Origin: Lentisphaerae bacterium RIFOXYA12_FULL_48_11
GTDB taxonomy: Bacteria; Verrucomicrobiota; Kiritimatiellia; UBA8416; YA12-FULL-48-11
DNA: 32,898 nt
Assembly (NCBI GenBank): GCA_001804885.1
Contig: MHBM01000245.1
Coordinates: 1 to 32,898, forward strand
Direction of reading: 5' to 3'
A program made the position numbers and the translations under genes. Of the stretch, positions 1-8,809 are shown one piece after another (the first letter of the stretch is position 1; each line of letters opens with the position of its first letter). The notes beneath the pieces are model-generated. The model made no database searches. It was not told the origin of the DNA and saw only the letters and a list, made by a program, of their open reading frames with translations.

Positions 1-147
1 CTGGAACAGATTGCTTCCGGCGGACAGTTGAAAGCATACAAGCACAGCGGCTTCTGGTATGCAATGGATACATTGAGGGACAAAAATTATCTCGATGATC
101 TCTGGCGCACAGGAAAAGCCCCGTGGAAAGTGTGGCAGACTCCATGA
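1..147 (+). CDS. rfbF: Glucose-1-phosphate cytidylyltransferase, C-terminal fragment
   Basis: This is the last 48 residues of a gene that begins before the window. The enzyme joins CTP and glucose-1-phosphate to give CDP-glucose, the first committed step of CDP-3,6-dideoxyhexose synthesis in the cytoplasm. The visible tail carries the family's C-terminal pattern: GFWYAMDTLRDK, then LDDLW and GKAPWKVW before the stop. The frame is open from base 1. It lies 22 bases before rfbG, and the order rfbF-rfbG-rfbH matches ddhA-ddhB-ddhC of Yersinia and rfbFGH of Salmonella. The assignment is secure for so short a piece because this C-terminal signature is distinctive and the neighbours agree. Confidence 0.88.
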   Translation: MEQIASGGQLKAYKHSGFWYAMDTLRDKNYLDDLWRTGKAPWKVWQTP

Positions 148-169
148 TTCATCGGGATAGAGAACTGAA

Positions 170-1252
170 ATGAATGGAAAATTCTGGAAAGGCAAAAGAG
201 TATTCGTGACCGGTCATACCGGTTTCAAAGGTTCATGGTTATGCATTTGGCTGAGTTCGTTAGGTGCGAGAGTTTATGGCTATGCCCTTAGTCCGCCGAC
301 AGAACCAAGCCTGTTCAAACTTTGCAGGGTAAAAAAGCTTGTCACATCCACGACAGGGGATGTGAGAAATCTGAGGTCTTTGCAGAAAACAATGCTTTCC
401 ACTGAACCGGAGATAGTTATTCACATGGCGGCCCAGCCGCTGGTCAGGGAGTCGTACAGGCTGCCGGTGGAAACTTATGAAATCAATGTAATGGGCACAG
501 TCAATCTTCTGGAGGCGGTGAGAACGTGCAAAAGTGTTAAGGCTGTTGTGAATGTTACCACTGATAAATGTTATGAAAACAGGGAGCGGTTGAGGGGGTA
601 TCGCGAAGATGAGCCAATGGGTGGCTATGATCCTTATTCGAACAGCAAGGCCTGTTCGGAATTGGTGACTTCGGCTTACCGGAATTCATATTTCAATCCA
701 TCTGATCATGCCGAGCATGGCGTGGCTGTTGCAACGGCTCGTGCAGGGAATGTGATTGGCGGTGGTGATTGGGCCGCGGACAGGTTGATTCCCGATTGTA
801 TAAGAGCGATACTAAGAGGTGAAACCGTTAGAATCAGAAATCCTGATTCGACAAGGCCATGGCAGCATGTGCTTGAACCACTAAGCGGATACATGATGCT
901 TGCTCAAAAACTGTACAGTAAAGGGCCCAGGTATGCAAGTGGATGGAATTTCGGGCCGGACAATTCTGATGCCAGGCCGGTAGGGTGGGTTTTGGAGGAA
1001 TTTTGCAGGCAATGGGGGGCAGGAGCTTCGTACGTGGTTGATTCGGGGCACCATCCGCATGAGGCACATTACCTGAGTCTTAACTGTTCAAAGGCCAGGA
1101 AAGAACTTGGCTGGCAGCCTCGCTGGAATCTTAAGCAGGCCCTGGGCAGTATTGTGGAATGGACCCGGGCTTATGCCAGGAAAGAAGATGTAAAACGCAT
1201 CTGTTTGAAACAGATTAAAGAGTACTCGGAACGGGTGACGAACCTTGAATAG
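170..1252 (+). CDS. rfbG: CDP-glucose 4,6-dehydratase
   Basis: A 360-residue NAD-dependent extended short-chain dehydratase that converts CDP-glucose to CDP-4-keto-6-deoxyglucose. The N-terminal Rossmann motif is GHTGFKG at about residues 15-21. The catalytic region has TTDKCYEN near residue 129, with the Thr-Asp-Lys triad, and YDPYSNSK near residue 153, which supplies the YxxxK pair. [19 protein letters not shown] near residue 190 is characteristic of CDP-glucose dehydratases rather than dTDP-glucose ones. Length is normal for the family. The ATG start follows rfbF closely and the 3' end overlaps rfbH by 8 bases, which suggests translational coupling. Function is assigned from family motifs and cluster order. 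Confidence 0.95.
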   Translation: MNGKFWKGKRVFVTGHTGFKGSWLCIWLSSLGARVYGYALSPPTEPSLFKLCRVKKLVTSTTGDVRNLRSLQKTMLSTEPEIVIHMAAQPLVRESYRLPVETYEINVMGTVNLLEAVRTCKSVKAVVNVTTDKCYENRERLRGYREDEPMGGYDPYSNSKACSELVTSAYRNSYFNPSDHAEHGVAVATARAGNVIGGGDWAADRLIPDCIRAILRGETVRIRNPDSTRPWQHVLEPLSGYMMLAQKLYSKGPRYASGWNFGPDNSDARPVGWVLEEFCRQWGAGASYVVDSGHHPHEAHYLSLNCSKARKELGWQPRWNLKQALGSIVEWTRAYARKEDVKRICLKQIKEYSERVTNLE

Positions 1253-2588
1253 CGAAAAGAAACTGAGAAATAAAGTGCTCGCGACTGTGTCGGAATATTA
1301 CAAATCGACGCACGGGTTGAAGAAACCTTTTGCCCCTGGTGACAGGATCCCTTATGCCGGCCGTGTCTTTGACGGCAGGGAACTGACGGCGTTGGTTGAT
1401 TCGTCGCTCGACTTCTGGCTTACTGCCGGAAGATATGCGGAGAAATTCGAGAAGGACTTTGCCGGCTTTCTTGGGGTCAGACACTGTTCCTTGACCAATT
1501 CCGGATCTTCGGCCAACCTGCTTGCATTCATGGCTCTTACATCGCCTAAACTTGGCAATCGCAGGATCAGGCGGGGTGACGAAGTAATTACCATTGCTGC
1601 GGGTTTTCCTACGACCGTGACGCCTATTATTCAATATGGAGCAATTCCTGTTTTTATTGATGTTACTTTGCCGTCGTACAACATTGATTGTTCTAAGCTT
1701 AAAAAGGCCCTGTCGAAAAAGACCCGGGCTGTAATGGTTGCGCATACTCTTGGTAATCCGTTTGACCTGAACGTTGTGAAGGGGTTCTGCGACGCTCATG
1801 ATCTGTGGCTGATAGAAGATAACTGTGATTCTCTGGGTTCACGTTATAAATACAGGGGAAAATGGAAATATACAGGAACGATTGGTGATATTGGTACGTC
1901 CAGCTTTTATCCTCCACACCACATTACCATGGGAGAGGGTGGTGCGGTTTACACAAACAACAGCATGTTAAAGAGAATTGTTGAATCTTTTCGTGACTGG
2001 GGACGGGACTGCTGGTGTGGACCGGGCTGCGATAATACCTGCAATAATCGCTTTTCTGGACAATTTGGGGAATTGCCGAGGGGGTATGATCATAAGTACG
2101 TTTATTCTCACTTCGGCTACAACCTGAAGGCTACGGACATGCAGGCGGCGATAGGCTGTGCGCAGCTTGAGAAACTGCCGGCTTTTATCAAGGCGAGGAA
2201 ACAGAACTGGAAGATTCTACGCGATGGTTTGGCGGACCTGTCTGGTAAGTTCATTCTGCCGGAACCGGCGGAAAATTCTGATCCGAGCTGGTTTGGCTTT
2301 ATGTTTACAGTAAAGAAAGACGCGGGCTTTGCGCGTGATCAGATTGTGAATTATCTTGAGAAGAATGGCATACAGACCAGGATGCTTTTTGCCGGCAATA
2401 TAATCAAACATCCGTGTTTTGATGAGATGAGGGCCGGGAGAAGAGGGTATCGGGTGGTTGGAGATCTTGAGAACACTGATCGTATCATGCGCGACACATT
2501 CTGGATTGGCGTTTTCCCCGGGATGACCAGGGGTATGCTTGATTTTATTATTCAAACCATTAAGAAAATTTCCTGTTCGAAAGGATGA
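1245..2588 (+). CDS. rfbH: CDP-4-keto-6-deoxyglucose 3-dehydrase (E1)
   Basis: This 447-residue enzyme of the aminotransferase fold uses PMP and a [2Fe-2S] cluster to remove the C3 hydroxyl of CDP-4-keto-6-deoxyglucose. The usual PLP lysine is replaced by histidine in [14 protein letters not shown] (about residues 224-237), a hallmark of E1. The cluster ligands fit the known C-x-C-x7-C pattern in [12 protein letters not shown], with a further Cys upstream in EDNCD. Full family length. The start is a TTG overlapping the end of rfbG; no ATG lies near the conserved N-terminus. E1 needs a flavin/iron-sulfur reductase partner (E3, DdhD/AscD), which is not in the window. In Yersinia ddhD lies before ddhA, so it may lie just upstream. 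Confidence 0.95.
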   Translation: MNSEKKLRNKVLATVSEYYKSTHGLKKPFAPGDRIPYAGRVFDGRELTALVDSSLDFWLTAGRYAEKFEKDFAGFLGVRHCSLTNSGSSANLLAFMALTSPKLGNRRIRRGDEVITIAAGFPTTVTPIIQYGAIPVFIDVTLPSYNIDCSKLKKALSKKTRAVMVAHTLGNPFDLNVVKGFCDAHDLWLIEDNCDSLGSRYKYRGKWKYTGTIGDIGTSSFYPPHHITMGEGGAVYTNNSMLKRIVESFRDWGRDCWCGPGCDNTCNNRFSGQFGELPRGYDHKYVYSHFGYNLKATDMQAAIGCAQLEKLPAFIKARKQNWKILRDGLADLSGKFILPEPAENSDPSWFGFMFTVKKDAGFARDQIVNYLEKNGIQTRMLFAGNIIKHPCFDEMRAGRRGYRVVGDLENTDRIMRDTFWIGVFPGMTRGMLDFIIQTIKKISCSKG

Positions 2589-2622
2589 TTCACATGCCAG
2601 GTGTGCCTGGAGATCTTGAAGG

Positions 2623-3804
2623 ATGAAAAAGCTTTCAAAAGCAGCATATTGCATTGAAGGTCAGCCGATGTTTCAACTTCTGGCACGCATCCAGGATATG
2701 GTGAAGGCGGGGCGTGATATTGTTCATTTTGAAATTGGAGATGCGGATTTTGATACTCCCCGGAATATCGTTGATGTGGCGTGCCGGGCTTTGAACTCTG
2801 GAGAAACTCACTACACGGATTCGATGGGAACACGCGAGTTTCGTGAAGCTGCCTGTGATGTTACGGAAGCATCCCGCGGCTTTCGTCCCGATCCCGGTCA
2901 GGTTCTCGTTACGCCCGGTGCAAATATAATCATTTATTATGCGGTCAGGTGCCTCGTTGATCCTGGTGAAGAAGTCATTGTTCCGGATCCGTGTTTTCCC
3001 ACTTACCTGTCAGTCCTAAGGTTTTGCAGTGCTGTTCCTGTGAAGGTCCCGCTAAAGCCGGAAAATGAGTTCAGGATGAGCCCGGCTGATATCAGAAGTC
3101 GTATTACCGATAAAACCAGGCTTATCATCATTAATTCACCTCAGAATCCGACAGGGGCGGTTATGACCCAGGCTGAGCTTGATGAAGTTTTTGAAATAGC
3201 CAGGGAATTTGATGTGTATGTCCTGAGTGATGAGATATATGCCCGTATGGTTTATCAGGATTCGGTGCATTTTTATTCCATGTCTAGGCGTGATGCCTGC
3301 AGGGAGCGGGTTATCATTACCAATGGTTTCAGCAAGGCATTTGCAATGACTGGGTGGCGATTGGGCTGTGCCATTGGTCCTGCGCCGGTTATCGAAAAAA
3401 TGGGTTTGTTGCTTCAGACCACGTCATCGTGTGTTTCGCCATTTATTCAGAGCGCAGGCATTGAGGCGATGAAAGGACCCCAGGATGAGGTTCGCATTAT
3501 GATGAAGGAATACCGGGCAAGGAGGGACCTGCTTGTCGATGGGTTAAACGAGCTGCCAGGTGTTAAATGTCTTAATCCCGGTGGCGCGTTCTATGTATTT
3601 CCTGATATCACAGGTACAAATATGGATGATAGGCGTTTTGCTGAATTGATGCTGGAAGAAGCGGGTGTGGGGCTGTTGCCGGGATCAACTTTCGGTGAAC
3701 ATGGCGCCGGGCATGTCCGGCTCTGCTATGCGGCAAGTCGGGGAAAAATCATGGAAGGTCTTGCTCGAATGAAGAAATGTCTTGAGAAAAGGGGATCAGC
3801 TTGA
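2623..3804 (+). CDS. PLP-dependent class I/II aminotransferase
   Basis: A 393-residue fold-type I aminotransferase of the aspartate aminotransferase type. Visible landmarks are NSPQNPTGAV (residues 171-180), SDEIYARMVY (202-211) with the pyridine-binding Asp and Tyr, and NGFSKAFAMTGWRLG with the Schiff-base lysine at K238. The conserved C-terminal Arg region is in GAGHVRLCYA. A GAAGG ribosome site precedes the ATG. It sits 34 bases after rfbH and overlaps the next gene, so it belongs to the sugar operon. Sugar aminotransferases of glycan clusters usually belong to the DegT/ArnB family, not this one. It may therefore aminate an amino acid or side-chain precursor, or supply a 2-oxo acid to the next enzyme. 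The substrate is unknown. Confidence 0.88.
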   Translation: MKKLSKAAYCIEGQPMFQLLARIQDMVKAGRDIVHFEIGDADFDTPRNIVDVACRALNSGETHYTDSMGTREFREAACDVTEASRGFRPDPGQVLVTPGANIIIYYAVRCLVDPGEEVIVPDPCFPTYLSVLRFCSAVPVKVPLKPENEFRMSPADIRSRITDKTRLIIINSPQNPTGAVMTQAELDEVFEIAREFDVYVLSDEIYARMVYQDSVHFYSMSRRDACRERVIITNGFSKAFAMTGWRLGCAIGPAPVIEKMGLLLQTTSSCVSPFIQSAGIEAMKGPQDEVRIMMKEYRARRDLLVDGLNELPGVKCLNPGGAFYVFPDITGTNMDDRRFAELMLEEAGVGLLPGSTFGEHGAGHVRLCYAASRGKIMEGLARMKKCLEKRGSA

Positions 3805-5600
3805 TGAGGGTTGCCGACTATATTGCGGATTATGTATACAGGCAGGGTGTTAAAGATGTGTTCATGGTGTCGGGTGGCGGTTTGATGTTTCTGACGGACG
3901 GTATTGCCTGCCATTCGAAACTCCATGCTGTTTGTAATCATCATGAACAGGCCTCGGCCATGGCGGCTGTTTCGTACGCAAAATATACGGGAGGTTTGGG
4001 TGTAGCTTATTTGACCACCGGTTGCGGCGGTACAAACGCCGTGACTGGCGTTCTGGATGCCTGGCAGGATAATGTTCCCTGTCTTTTTATATCGGGACAA
4101 TGCAAGAGAAAGGAAACCGTACGAAACTCCGGCCTGCCGCTCCGCCAGTTCGGCGTACAGGAGGCCGACATAATTTCAATTGTTCAGTCGATAACGAAAT
4201 ATGCGGTAATGGTGAACGAACCTCATGATATAGCATATCATCTGGACAAGGCCGTCTATCTTGCAAAAAACGGACGGCCCGGGCCGGTCTGGCTTGACAT
4301 ACCCATGGATGTGCAGGGTGCCGTGATTGACATGGCGGCGTTGCGCAGGTTTTCCGAGAGTGAAATTGTTTCTGATTTCAAGACGGATCTTTCCAACGAA
4401 GAATTCGAAGTTTTGGCGAAGCTTCTTTCGGAGTCCAGGCGACCGGTGATCATTGCCGGGCAGGGAATACGTTTATCCGGGGCAATCCCGGCATTCCGGA
4501 AATTCCTGAAGAAACATCCTGTTCCAGTTGTTGCGTCACGTCTTGGGATTGATCTCCTGCCCGGTGCGCATCCGCTCTTTACAGGCAGGATCGGCAATAA
4601 GGGAGATCGAGCAGGCAATTTTGCCGTACAAAATTCGGATCTTGTTCTTGCGGTTGGAAGCCGACTGAGCGTGAGTTCTACCGGCCATGAGTACGCCTCG
4701 TTTGCACGAGCGGCGAAAATTGTTGTGATTGACATAGATGCCGTTGAGCATCGGAAAAAAACCGTGCGGATTGACCGCTTTGTGAATGCCGATGCGAAAC
4801 GATTCTTTGAAAGGATGGATGCGATTCCCCCGCTTCAACTAAAAGACTGGATCGGGAAATGTAAATACTGGAAGGCAAAGTGGCCGGTATGCCTGCCGGA
4901 ATTTGCCAGATCCAGGAAGGCCATTAACTTGTATTATTTTACCGACCGTTTGTCAGGGAAGTTGAAAGATGATTCCGTTGTTGTTTCAGATGCCGGTTCC
5001 GCATTTTATGTCGTTTCGCAGGGTATCCAGTTGAAGAAGAAACAACGGTACATAACGTCCGGGGCACAGGCGGAGATGGGTTACACTCTACCTGCATGTG
5101 TCGGCATCAGTATCGCGGGGAAACGTCGTGAGGTTATCGGTGTGACAGGTGATGGTTCCTTCCAGATGAATATCCAAGAGCTTCAGACCATGATCCATCA
5201 CAAGCTGCCAGTTAAGCTGTTTGTCTGGAATAATTCCGGTTATCTTTCAATCAGGGCCACCCAGGAGAAATTCTTCAAAGGCAGGTTCATAGGGACGCAT
5301 CGGGAGTCCGGAGTGTCGTTTCCATCCTTAAAGAAAGTTGCGACAGCCTATGGCGTGACATATTTCAAGGTTTCGGATAGCCGTAAGCTTGATGAAGTTC
5401 TTGAGAAGGTTATGAAGGAGGACGGGGTTGTTCTTTGCGAAGTTACATGCTTCCCTGATCAGGAGATCATTCCGACGGTTTCTTCGGCCAGGCAGTCAGA
5501 CGGCTCAATGCTGTCAAAACCGCTGGAGGACATGTACCCGTTCCTGAACAGAAAAGAATTTGCCGAAGAAATGATTATAGACCCACTTGCCGGTTGTTAA
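3804..5600 (+). CDS. Thiamine-diphosphate enzyme, acetolactate synthase-like
   Basis: A 598-residue protein with the three-domain layout of acetolactate synthase. The N-terminal Pyr domain has the catalytic glutamate in NHHEQASAMAA (near residue 48). A central domain covers about 200-340. The C-terminal PP domain has the ThDP/Mg signature GDGSFQMNIQELQT near 449 and NNSGYLSIRATQ. The ATG at 3804 overlaps the preceding TGA; a TTG at 3801 is the alternative. Its place after rfbFGH recalls YerE of yersiniose synthesis, which attaches an acetyl unit from pyruvate to CDP-3,6-dideoxy-4-keto-glucose. By analogy this enzyme may make a branched-chain sugar, but true acetolactate synthase activity cannot be excluded. 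No small regulatory subunit gene is nearby, which argues against isoleucine/valine synthesis. Confidence 0.88.
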   Translation: MRVADYIADYVYRQGVKDVFMVSGGGLMFLTDGIACHSKLHAVCNHHEQASAMAAVSYAKYTGGLGVAYLTTGCGGTNAVTGVLDAWQDNVPCLFISGQCKRKETVRNSGLPLRQFGVQEADIISIVQSITKYAVMVNEPHDIAYHLDKAVYLAKNGRPGPVWLDIPMDVQGAVIDMAALRRFSESEIVSDFKTDLSNEEFEVLAKLLSESRRPVIIAGQGIRLSGAIPAFRKFLKKHPVPVVASRLGIDLLPGAHPLFTGRIGNKGDRAGNFAVQNSDLVLAVGSRLSVSSTGHEYASFARAAKIVVIDIDAVEHRKKTVRIDRFVNADAKRFFERMDAIPPLQLKDWIGKCKYWKAKWPVCLPEFARSRKAINLYYFTDRLSGKLKDDSVVVSDAGSAFYVVSQGIQLKKKQRYITSGAQAEMGYTLPACVGISIAGKRREVIGVTGDGSFQMNIQELQTMIHHKLPVKLFVWNNSGYLSIRATQEKFFKGRFIGTHRESGVSFPSLKKVATAYGVTYFKVSDSRKLDEVLEKVMKEDGVVLCEVTCFPDQEIIPTVSSARQSDGSMLSKPLEDMYPFLNRKEFAEEMIIDPLAGC

Positions 5601-5612
5601 TGGAATAATCTG

Positions 5613-6551
5613 ATGAACAGAAAACGTATTGCGATCCTGGGTGCCACAAGCCACATAGCCAGCGGCTTGATCTTCTCGTTTGCGCGTTGTCGGCAACATG
5701 ATTTACATCTGTTTGCAAGATCAACTGACAGGGCAATGGCGATGTTGCAGGCAATTGATTGCCGTGAGATGCCCGTTGATCATCTTGAGAGATTTACCGG
5801 CGGGAGTTACGATGTCGTTATCAACTGCATTGGGATTGGAAAGCCATCACAACTGGCAGTTGACCCTTCTCGGATCTTTTCCGTTACGGAGAAATATGAC
5901 GATTATGTCATTGCATACCTTGAGACGCACAGGGACTGCCTGTGTATTAATTTCAGCAGCGGTATTGTATATGGGGCAGGGAAATCAAGCCCGGTCTCCG
6001 AGGATGAACTATCGTCGATAAATATCAATCATTTGCAACCTGAAGATTCCTACATGATTGCGAAAATCAATTCCGAGGCAAAACATAGGGTGCTCTCTTA
6101 TCTGAATATCATTGATTTGAGGGTTTTTGCGTATTTCAGTAGGTTTATTGATCCTGAGTCATGTTTTTTTATTACCGAACTCATTTCATACCTGAAGGCG
6201 GGAAAGGTTTTTGCCACAGGCCCTGATGATATGGTTCGCGATTATATACATCCTGATGATTTGTATTCGCTTGTTATGAAGGCTGTTGAATGCCGCAGGG
6301 GCAATGATGTTTTTGATGCGTACAGCCTCAAGCCGGTGGGCAAGTTTGAAATGCTGGATTATTTCGCAAGGAATCATGGCCTCAAATATAATATTGTTGA
6401 AAGTGCCAAGACGGACAGTGCTACAGGGAAAAAAGATCTGTATTATTCCCTAAGCAGGAAAGCAGAGGTGCTTGGTTACCATCCTAAATTCACGTCCATG
6501 GACAGCATAATACAGGAGTCAAAGATACTTTTGGCGGAGGCTGGACGGTAA
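5613..6551 (+). CDS. NAD-dependent epimerase/reductase (extended SDR)
   Basis: A 312-residue short-chain dehydrogenase of the extended, sugar-nucleotide type. The N-terminal nucleotide-binding loop is GATSHIA (residues 10-16), a variant of GxxGxxG. The strand ending in SSGIVYG and the catalytic YMIAK (YxxxK) follow in the expected order, and DMVRDYIHPDDL resembles the substrate-binding region of sugar nucleotide epimerases. It starts 12 bases after the thiamine enzyme. If the pathway resembles yersiniose synthesis, this would be the reductase that reduces the C4 ketone or the keto group of the added side chain, as YerF does. That role is inferred from position only. Confidence 0.85.
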   Translation: MNRKRIAILGATSHIASGLIFSFARCRQHDLHLFARSTDRAMAMLQAIDCREMPVDHLERFTGGSYDVVINCIGIGKPSQLAVDPSRIFSVTEKYDDYVIAYLETHRDCLCINFSSGIVYGAGKSSPVSEDELSSININHLQPEDSYMIAKINSEAKHRVLSYLNIIDLRVFAYFSRFIDPESCFFITELISYLKAGKVFATGPDDMVRDYIHPDDLYSLVMKAVECRRGNDVFDAYSLKPVGKFEMLDYFARNHGLKYNIVESAKTDSATGKKDLYYSLSRKAEVLGYHPKFTSMDSIIQESKILLAEAGR

Positions 6552-6606
6552 AGAGCATGTACGGGATTGAAAACAATGAGGACGAATCCGGGAAATAATA
6601 TTTAAC

Positions 6607-7629
6607 ATGAACGAATCAAAAGCAGTTTTTACAATATGTGTCCCGTCTTTCAATAGGGGGAATAAAGCTCTTGAGCTGGTCAAAGAGGTATTGCCTGCCT
6701 TGGAGGTCGGATGGGAGCTGATGCTGATTGATAACTGTTCGTTCAATGAATGTGCCGGGTATGAAGAGATAGCCGGCATTGCGCGGGGGTCGTCGGGCGG
6801 GCTGATTTATCGGCGCAATACCTGTAATGTCGGGTTTCATGGCAATTACCTTAACTGCCTGCGAGAACCCGCTGGTGAAATCGTTATGGTGCTCAGCGAT
6901 GAGGATAGGCCTAATATCCCGATAATCAGCAAAGCTCTGGCAATGATAAGGGAACATCCCGGTATTAGCGTTATCAGGGGAAGCATCGCTCCCCAAAAGC
7001 CTGCCGATCCAAGGAAGAATTCTTTTCAGTTGAAAGACGATTTATATCCGGCCGGAAAATGTGCATTGACGTCTTTTGCGCTTACAAATAATTATTTCTC
7101 CGGAACAATTTATAATAGAACTTTACTGGCCAGGCACGGGATTATTGAACGGCTGGAAAAGAATCTCTCTATGCATCGCGATTATCCGCATTTGTATCTG
7201 GAAGGGCTGGCCTGTGCTGTCGGGGATGTGGCCCTGTGTGCGGAAATATCCTGCTATGAAGGTGTTCCCCAGATGGTGGCTGATGGCGCCAATCCTTATC
7301 GTTATATTACGCCTTATTCCATTGGCGGGCGCCTGGATCAATTTGTGGTGTTACGCGATTGTTTACGTGAAGCGGTGGAAATGATGAGTGATCCTTTTGA
7401 TTCGGAGCTCTTTGGGAACCTTTACCTCAGGCATACGGCAAAATTCTTTCACCTGATAGGCAGGGCAAACGCGGCTTTGTATGCGAAGAATGGCATTGAT
7501 GTTGGCGTTGCTGTGCGTGCTTTTGCTTATTTTGCCTGTGCTGCCATGATCAGGCTAAAGGAGTGTGAGCAACATCGTGATTTCATGATGGAGGAAATAG
7601 AAAGACTTGCCAGGCAGTTTGGAGGATGA
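6607..7629 (+). CDS. Family 2 glycosyltransferase
   Basis: A 340-residue GT-A type glycosyltransferase. The N-terminus FTICVPSFNRG is the first strand and nucleotide-binding loop of family GT2. MLIDNCSFNE gives the second conserved Asp, and VMVLSDEDRPN near residue 100 is the DxD-like metal and sugar-nucleotide site. CNVGFHGNYLNCL is also typical of the family. No membrane segment is evident, so it probably acts at the inner face of the cytoplasmic membrane on a lipid-linked acceptor. It most likely transfers the sugar made by the preceding genes, but acceptor and linkage cannot be read from sequence. The gap to the upstream gene is 55 bases. Confidence 0.88.
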   Translation: MNESKAVFTICVPSFNRGNKALELVKEVLPALEVGWELMLIDNCSFNECAGYEEIAGIARGSSGGLIYRRNTCNVGFHGNYLNCLREPAGEIVMVLSDEDRPNIPIISKALAMIREHPGISVIRGSIAPQKPADPRKNSFQLKDDLYPAGKCALTSFALTNNYFSGTIYNRTLLARHGIIERLEKNLSMHRDYPHLYLEGLACAVGDVALCAEISCYEGVPQMVADGANPYRYITPYSIGGRLDQFVVLRDCLREAVEMMSDPFDSELFGNLYLRHTAKFFHLIGRANAALYAKNGIDVGVAVRAFAYFACAAMIRLKECEQHRDFMMEEIERLARQFGG

Positions 7630-7714
7630 AGGGGAATTCCCGATGTGGCAAGATGGCACACGAAAACTTTAGTGTCAGAAAAGTGATGCCAGTGGTGACG
7701 CAAAGAGGGATTTA

Positions 7715-8362
7715 ATGGCTTTGAAAACAAGAATCATAGGAATAGGTGCGGGGGGTCATGCAAAGGTTGTTATGGATGCCTTGCGACTGTGTGGAGAGTT
7801 TGAAATTGTCGGCCTGTTAGACTCCGACAGCCTTTTGCATGGAAAGAAAGTAAATGGTGTGCAGATTCTTGGCGATGATGCGATGCTTGATTCACTTTTC
7901 CGCAATGGAATTAAGCACGTATTTATCGGTGTCGGAGGGATTGCCGACATGTCTGTTCGGCAGGCAATCTTCAACAAGGTTGTTGGACTGGGATTTACAG
8001 TCGCAGGCGTGGTTCATCCCCGAGCATGCATATCGCCATCGGCGATAATGGAAAATGGTGTCCAGGTTATGGCCTGTGCAGTGATAAATGCTGATGTGAG
8101 GATCGGGAAGAATGTTATTGTAAATACAGGGGCAATCATAGAACATGACTGTAATATTTCTATGAGTGTTCATATTGCGTCGGCTGCAGTTGTGACAGGC
8201 GGTGTTGATGTAGGTTCGGAAGCCTTCATAGGTGCTGGCGCAACCATTAGAAACTCCGTAAGGATAGGTAAAAGAGCGGTGGTTGGTGCCGATGCGGTTG
8301 TCATAAGGGATGTTCCTGATAATGCAGTTGTTGCCGGTGTGCCGGCACGGCAGATCAGCTGA
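7715..8362 (+). CDS. NeuD/PglD-type sugar O- or N-acyltransferase
   Basis: A 215-residue protein with two parts. The N-terminus holds a small Rossmann-like domain (GIGAGGHAKVVMDAL, residues 10-24), typical of PglD and NeuD and used for sugar-nucleotide binding. From about residue 100 it is a left-handed beta-helix of hexapeptide repeats such as GVDVGSEAFIGAGATI. IEHDC near residue 145 contains the His that acts as catalytic base in PglD. The chain ends in the family's VVAGVPARQI. The ATG follows an AGAGGGA ribosome site. It probably adds an acetyl or other acyl group to an amino or hydroxyl group of the cluster's sugar; with an aminotransferase in the operon, N-acylation is possible. Confidence 0.9.
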   Translation: MALKTRIIGIGAGGHAKVVMDALRLCGEFEIVGLLDSDSLLHGKKVNGVQILGDDAMLDSLFRNGIKHVFIGVGGIADMSVRQAIFNKVVGLGFTVAGVVHPRACISPSAIMENGVQVMACAVINADVRIGKNVIVNTGAIIEHDCNISMSVHIASAAVVTGGVDVGSEAFIGAGATIRNSVRIGKRAVVGADAVVIRDVPDNAVVAGVPARQIS

Positions 8363-8392
8363 AGATTAATATGCAGGTGCTGGAGAGTTGTT

Positions 8393-8743
8393 ATGATATT
8401 GATCGTTGATGATGATAAACTTGTAGTGAGATCAATAACCAGGGTGTTGAAGAAAGATTTTACGATCCAGACTGCATCAGATGGTGTCGAGGCTTTTGAA
8501 TACCTGAAATCTCCGGACTGCAAATGCATGATTCTTGATATCAAGATGCCCCGCATCAATGGCATAGAACTTCTCATGTTGATGCAGGCGGAAGGCATAA
8601 AGTTGCCTGTAATTGTCATGGCTGGCTTCTCTGATTTTACTGCCAAAGAACTGAAGGCATTTCCAAATGTGGTGCAATTTTTTCAAAAGCCATTTGAAAT
8701 AGAGGATATGCTTGAGGTCGTGAAGAAATGCACATCCAATTAA
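8393..8743 (+). CDS. Single-domain response regulator receiver
   Basis: A 116-residue CheY-like receiver with no output domain. The acidic pocket is DDD at residues 6-8, the phosphoacceptor is D49 in MILDIKMP, and the conserved Lys is K99 in FFQKPF. The switch Thr/Ser expected after strand 4 appears to be Ala: the sequence reads PVIVMAGFSD where the family has TA. The gene lies 30 bases after the acyltransferase and 66 bases before the HDOD gene, so it is either the last gene of the sugar operon or the first of a signalling group. It could take phosphate from the hybrid kinase downstream. The partner is not determinable from sequence. Confidence 0.9.
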   Translation: MILIVDDDKLVVRSITRVLKKDFTIQTASDGVEAFEYLKSPDCKCMILDIKMPRINGIELLMLMQAEGIKLPVIVMAGFSDFTAKELKAFPNVVQFFQKPFEIEDMLEVVKKCTSN

Positions 8744-8809
8744 CGGATGTTTTTTGCTTATTGTCTGCGCTGTTATTCGAGCATGTCTGTTTCTTTTAAG
8801 AGGTGAGAA

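Noticed and set aside
3804-5600. Isoleucine/valine acetolactate synthase (ilvB)
   Set aside because: No ilvH, ilvC or other branched-chain gene is nearby; the context is a dideoxy-sugar cluster.
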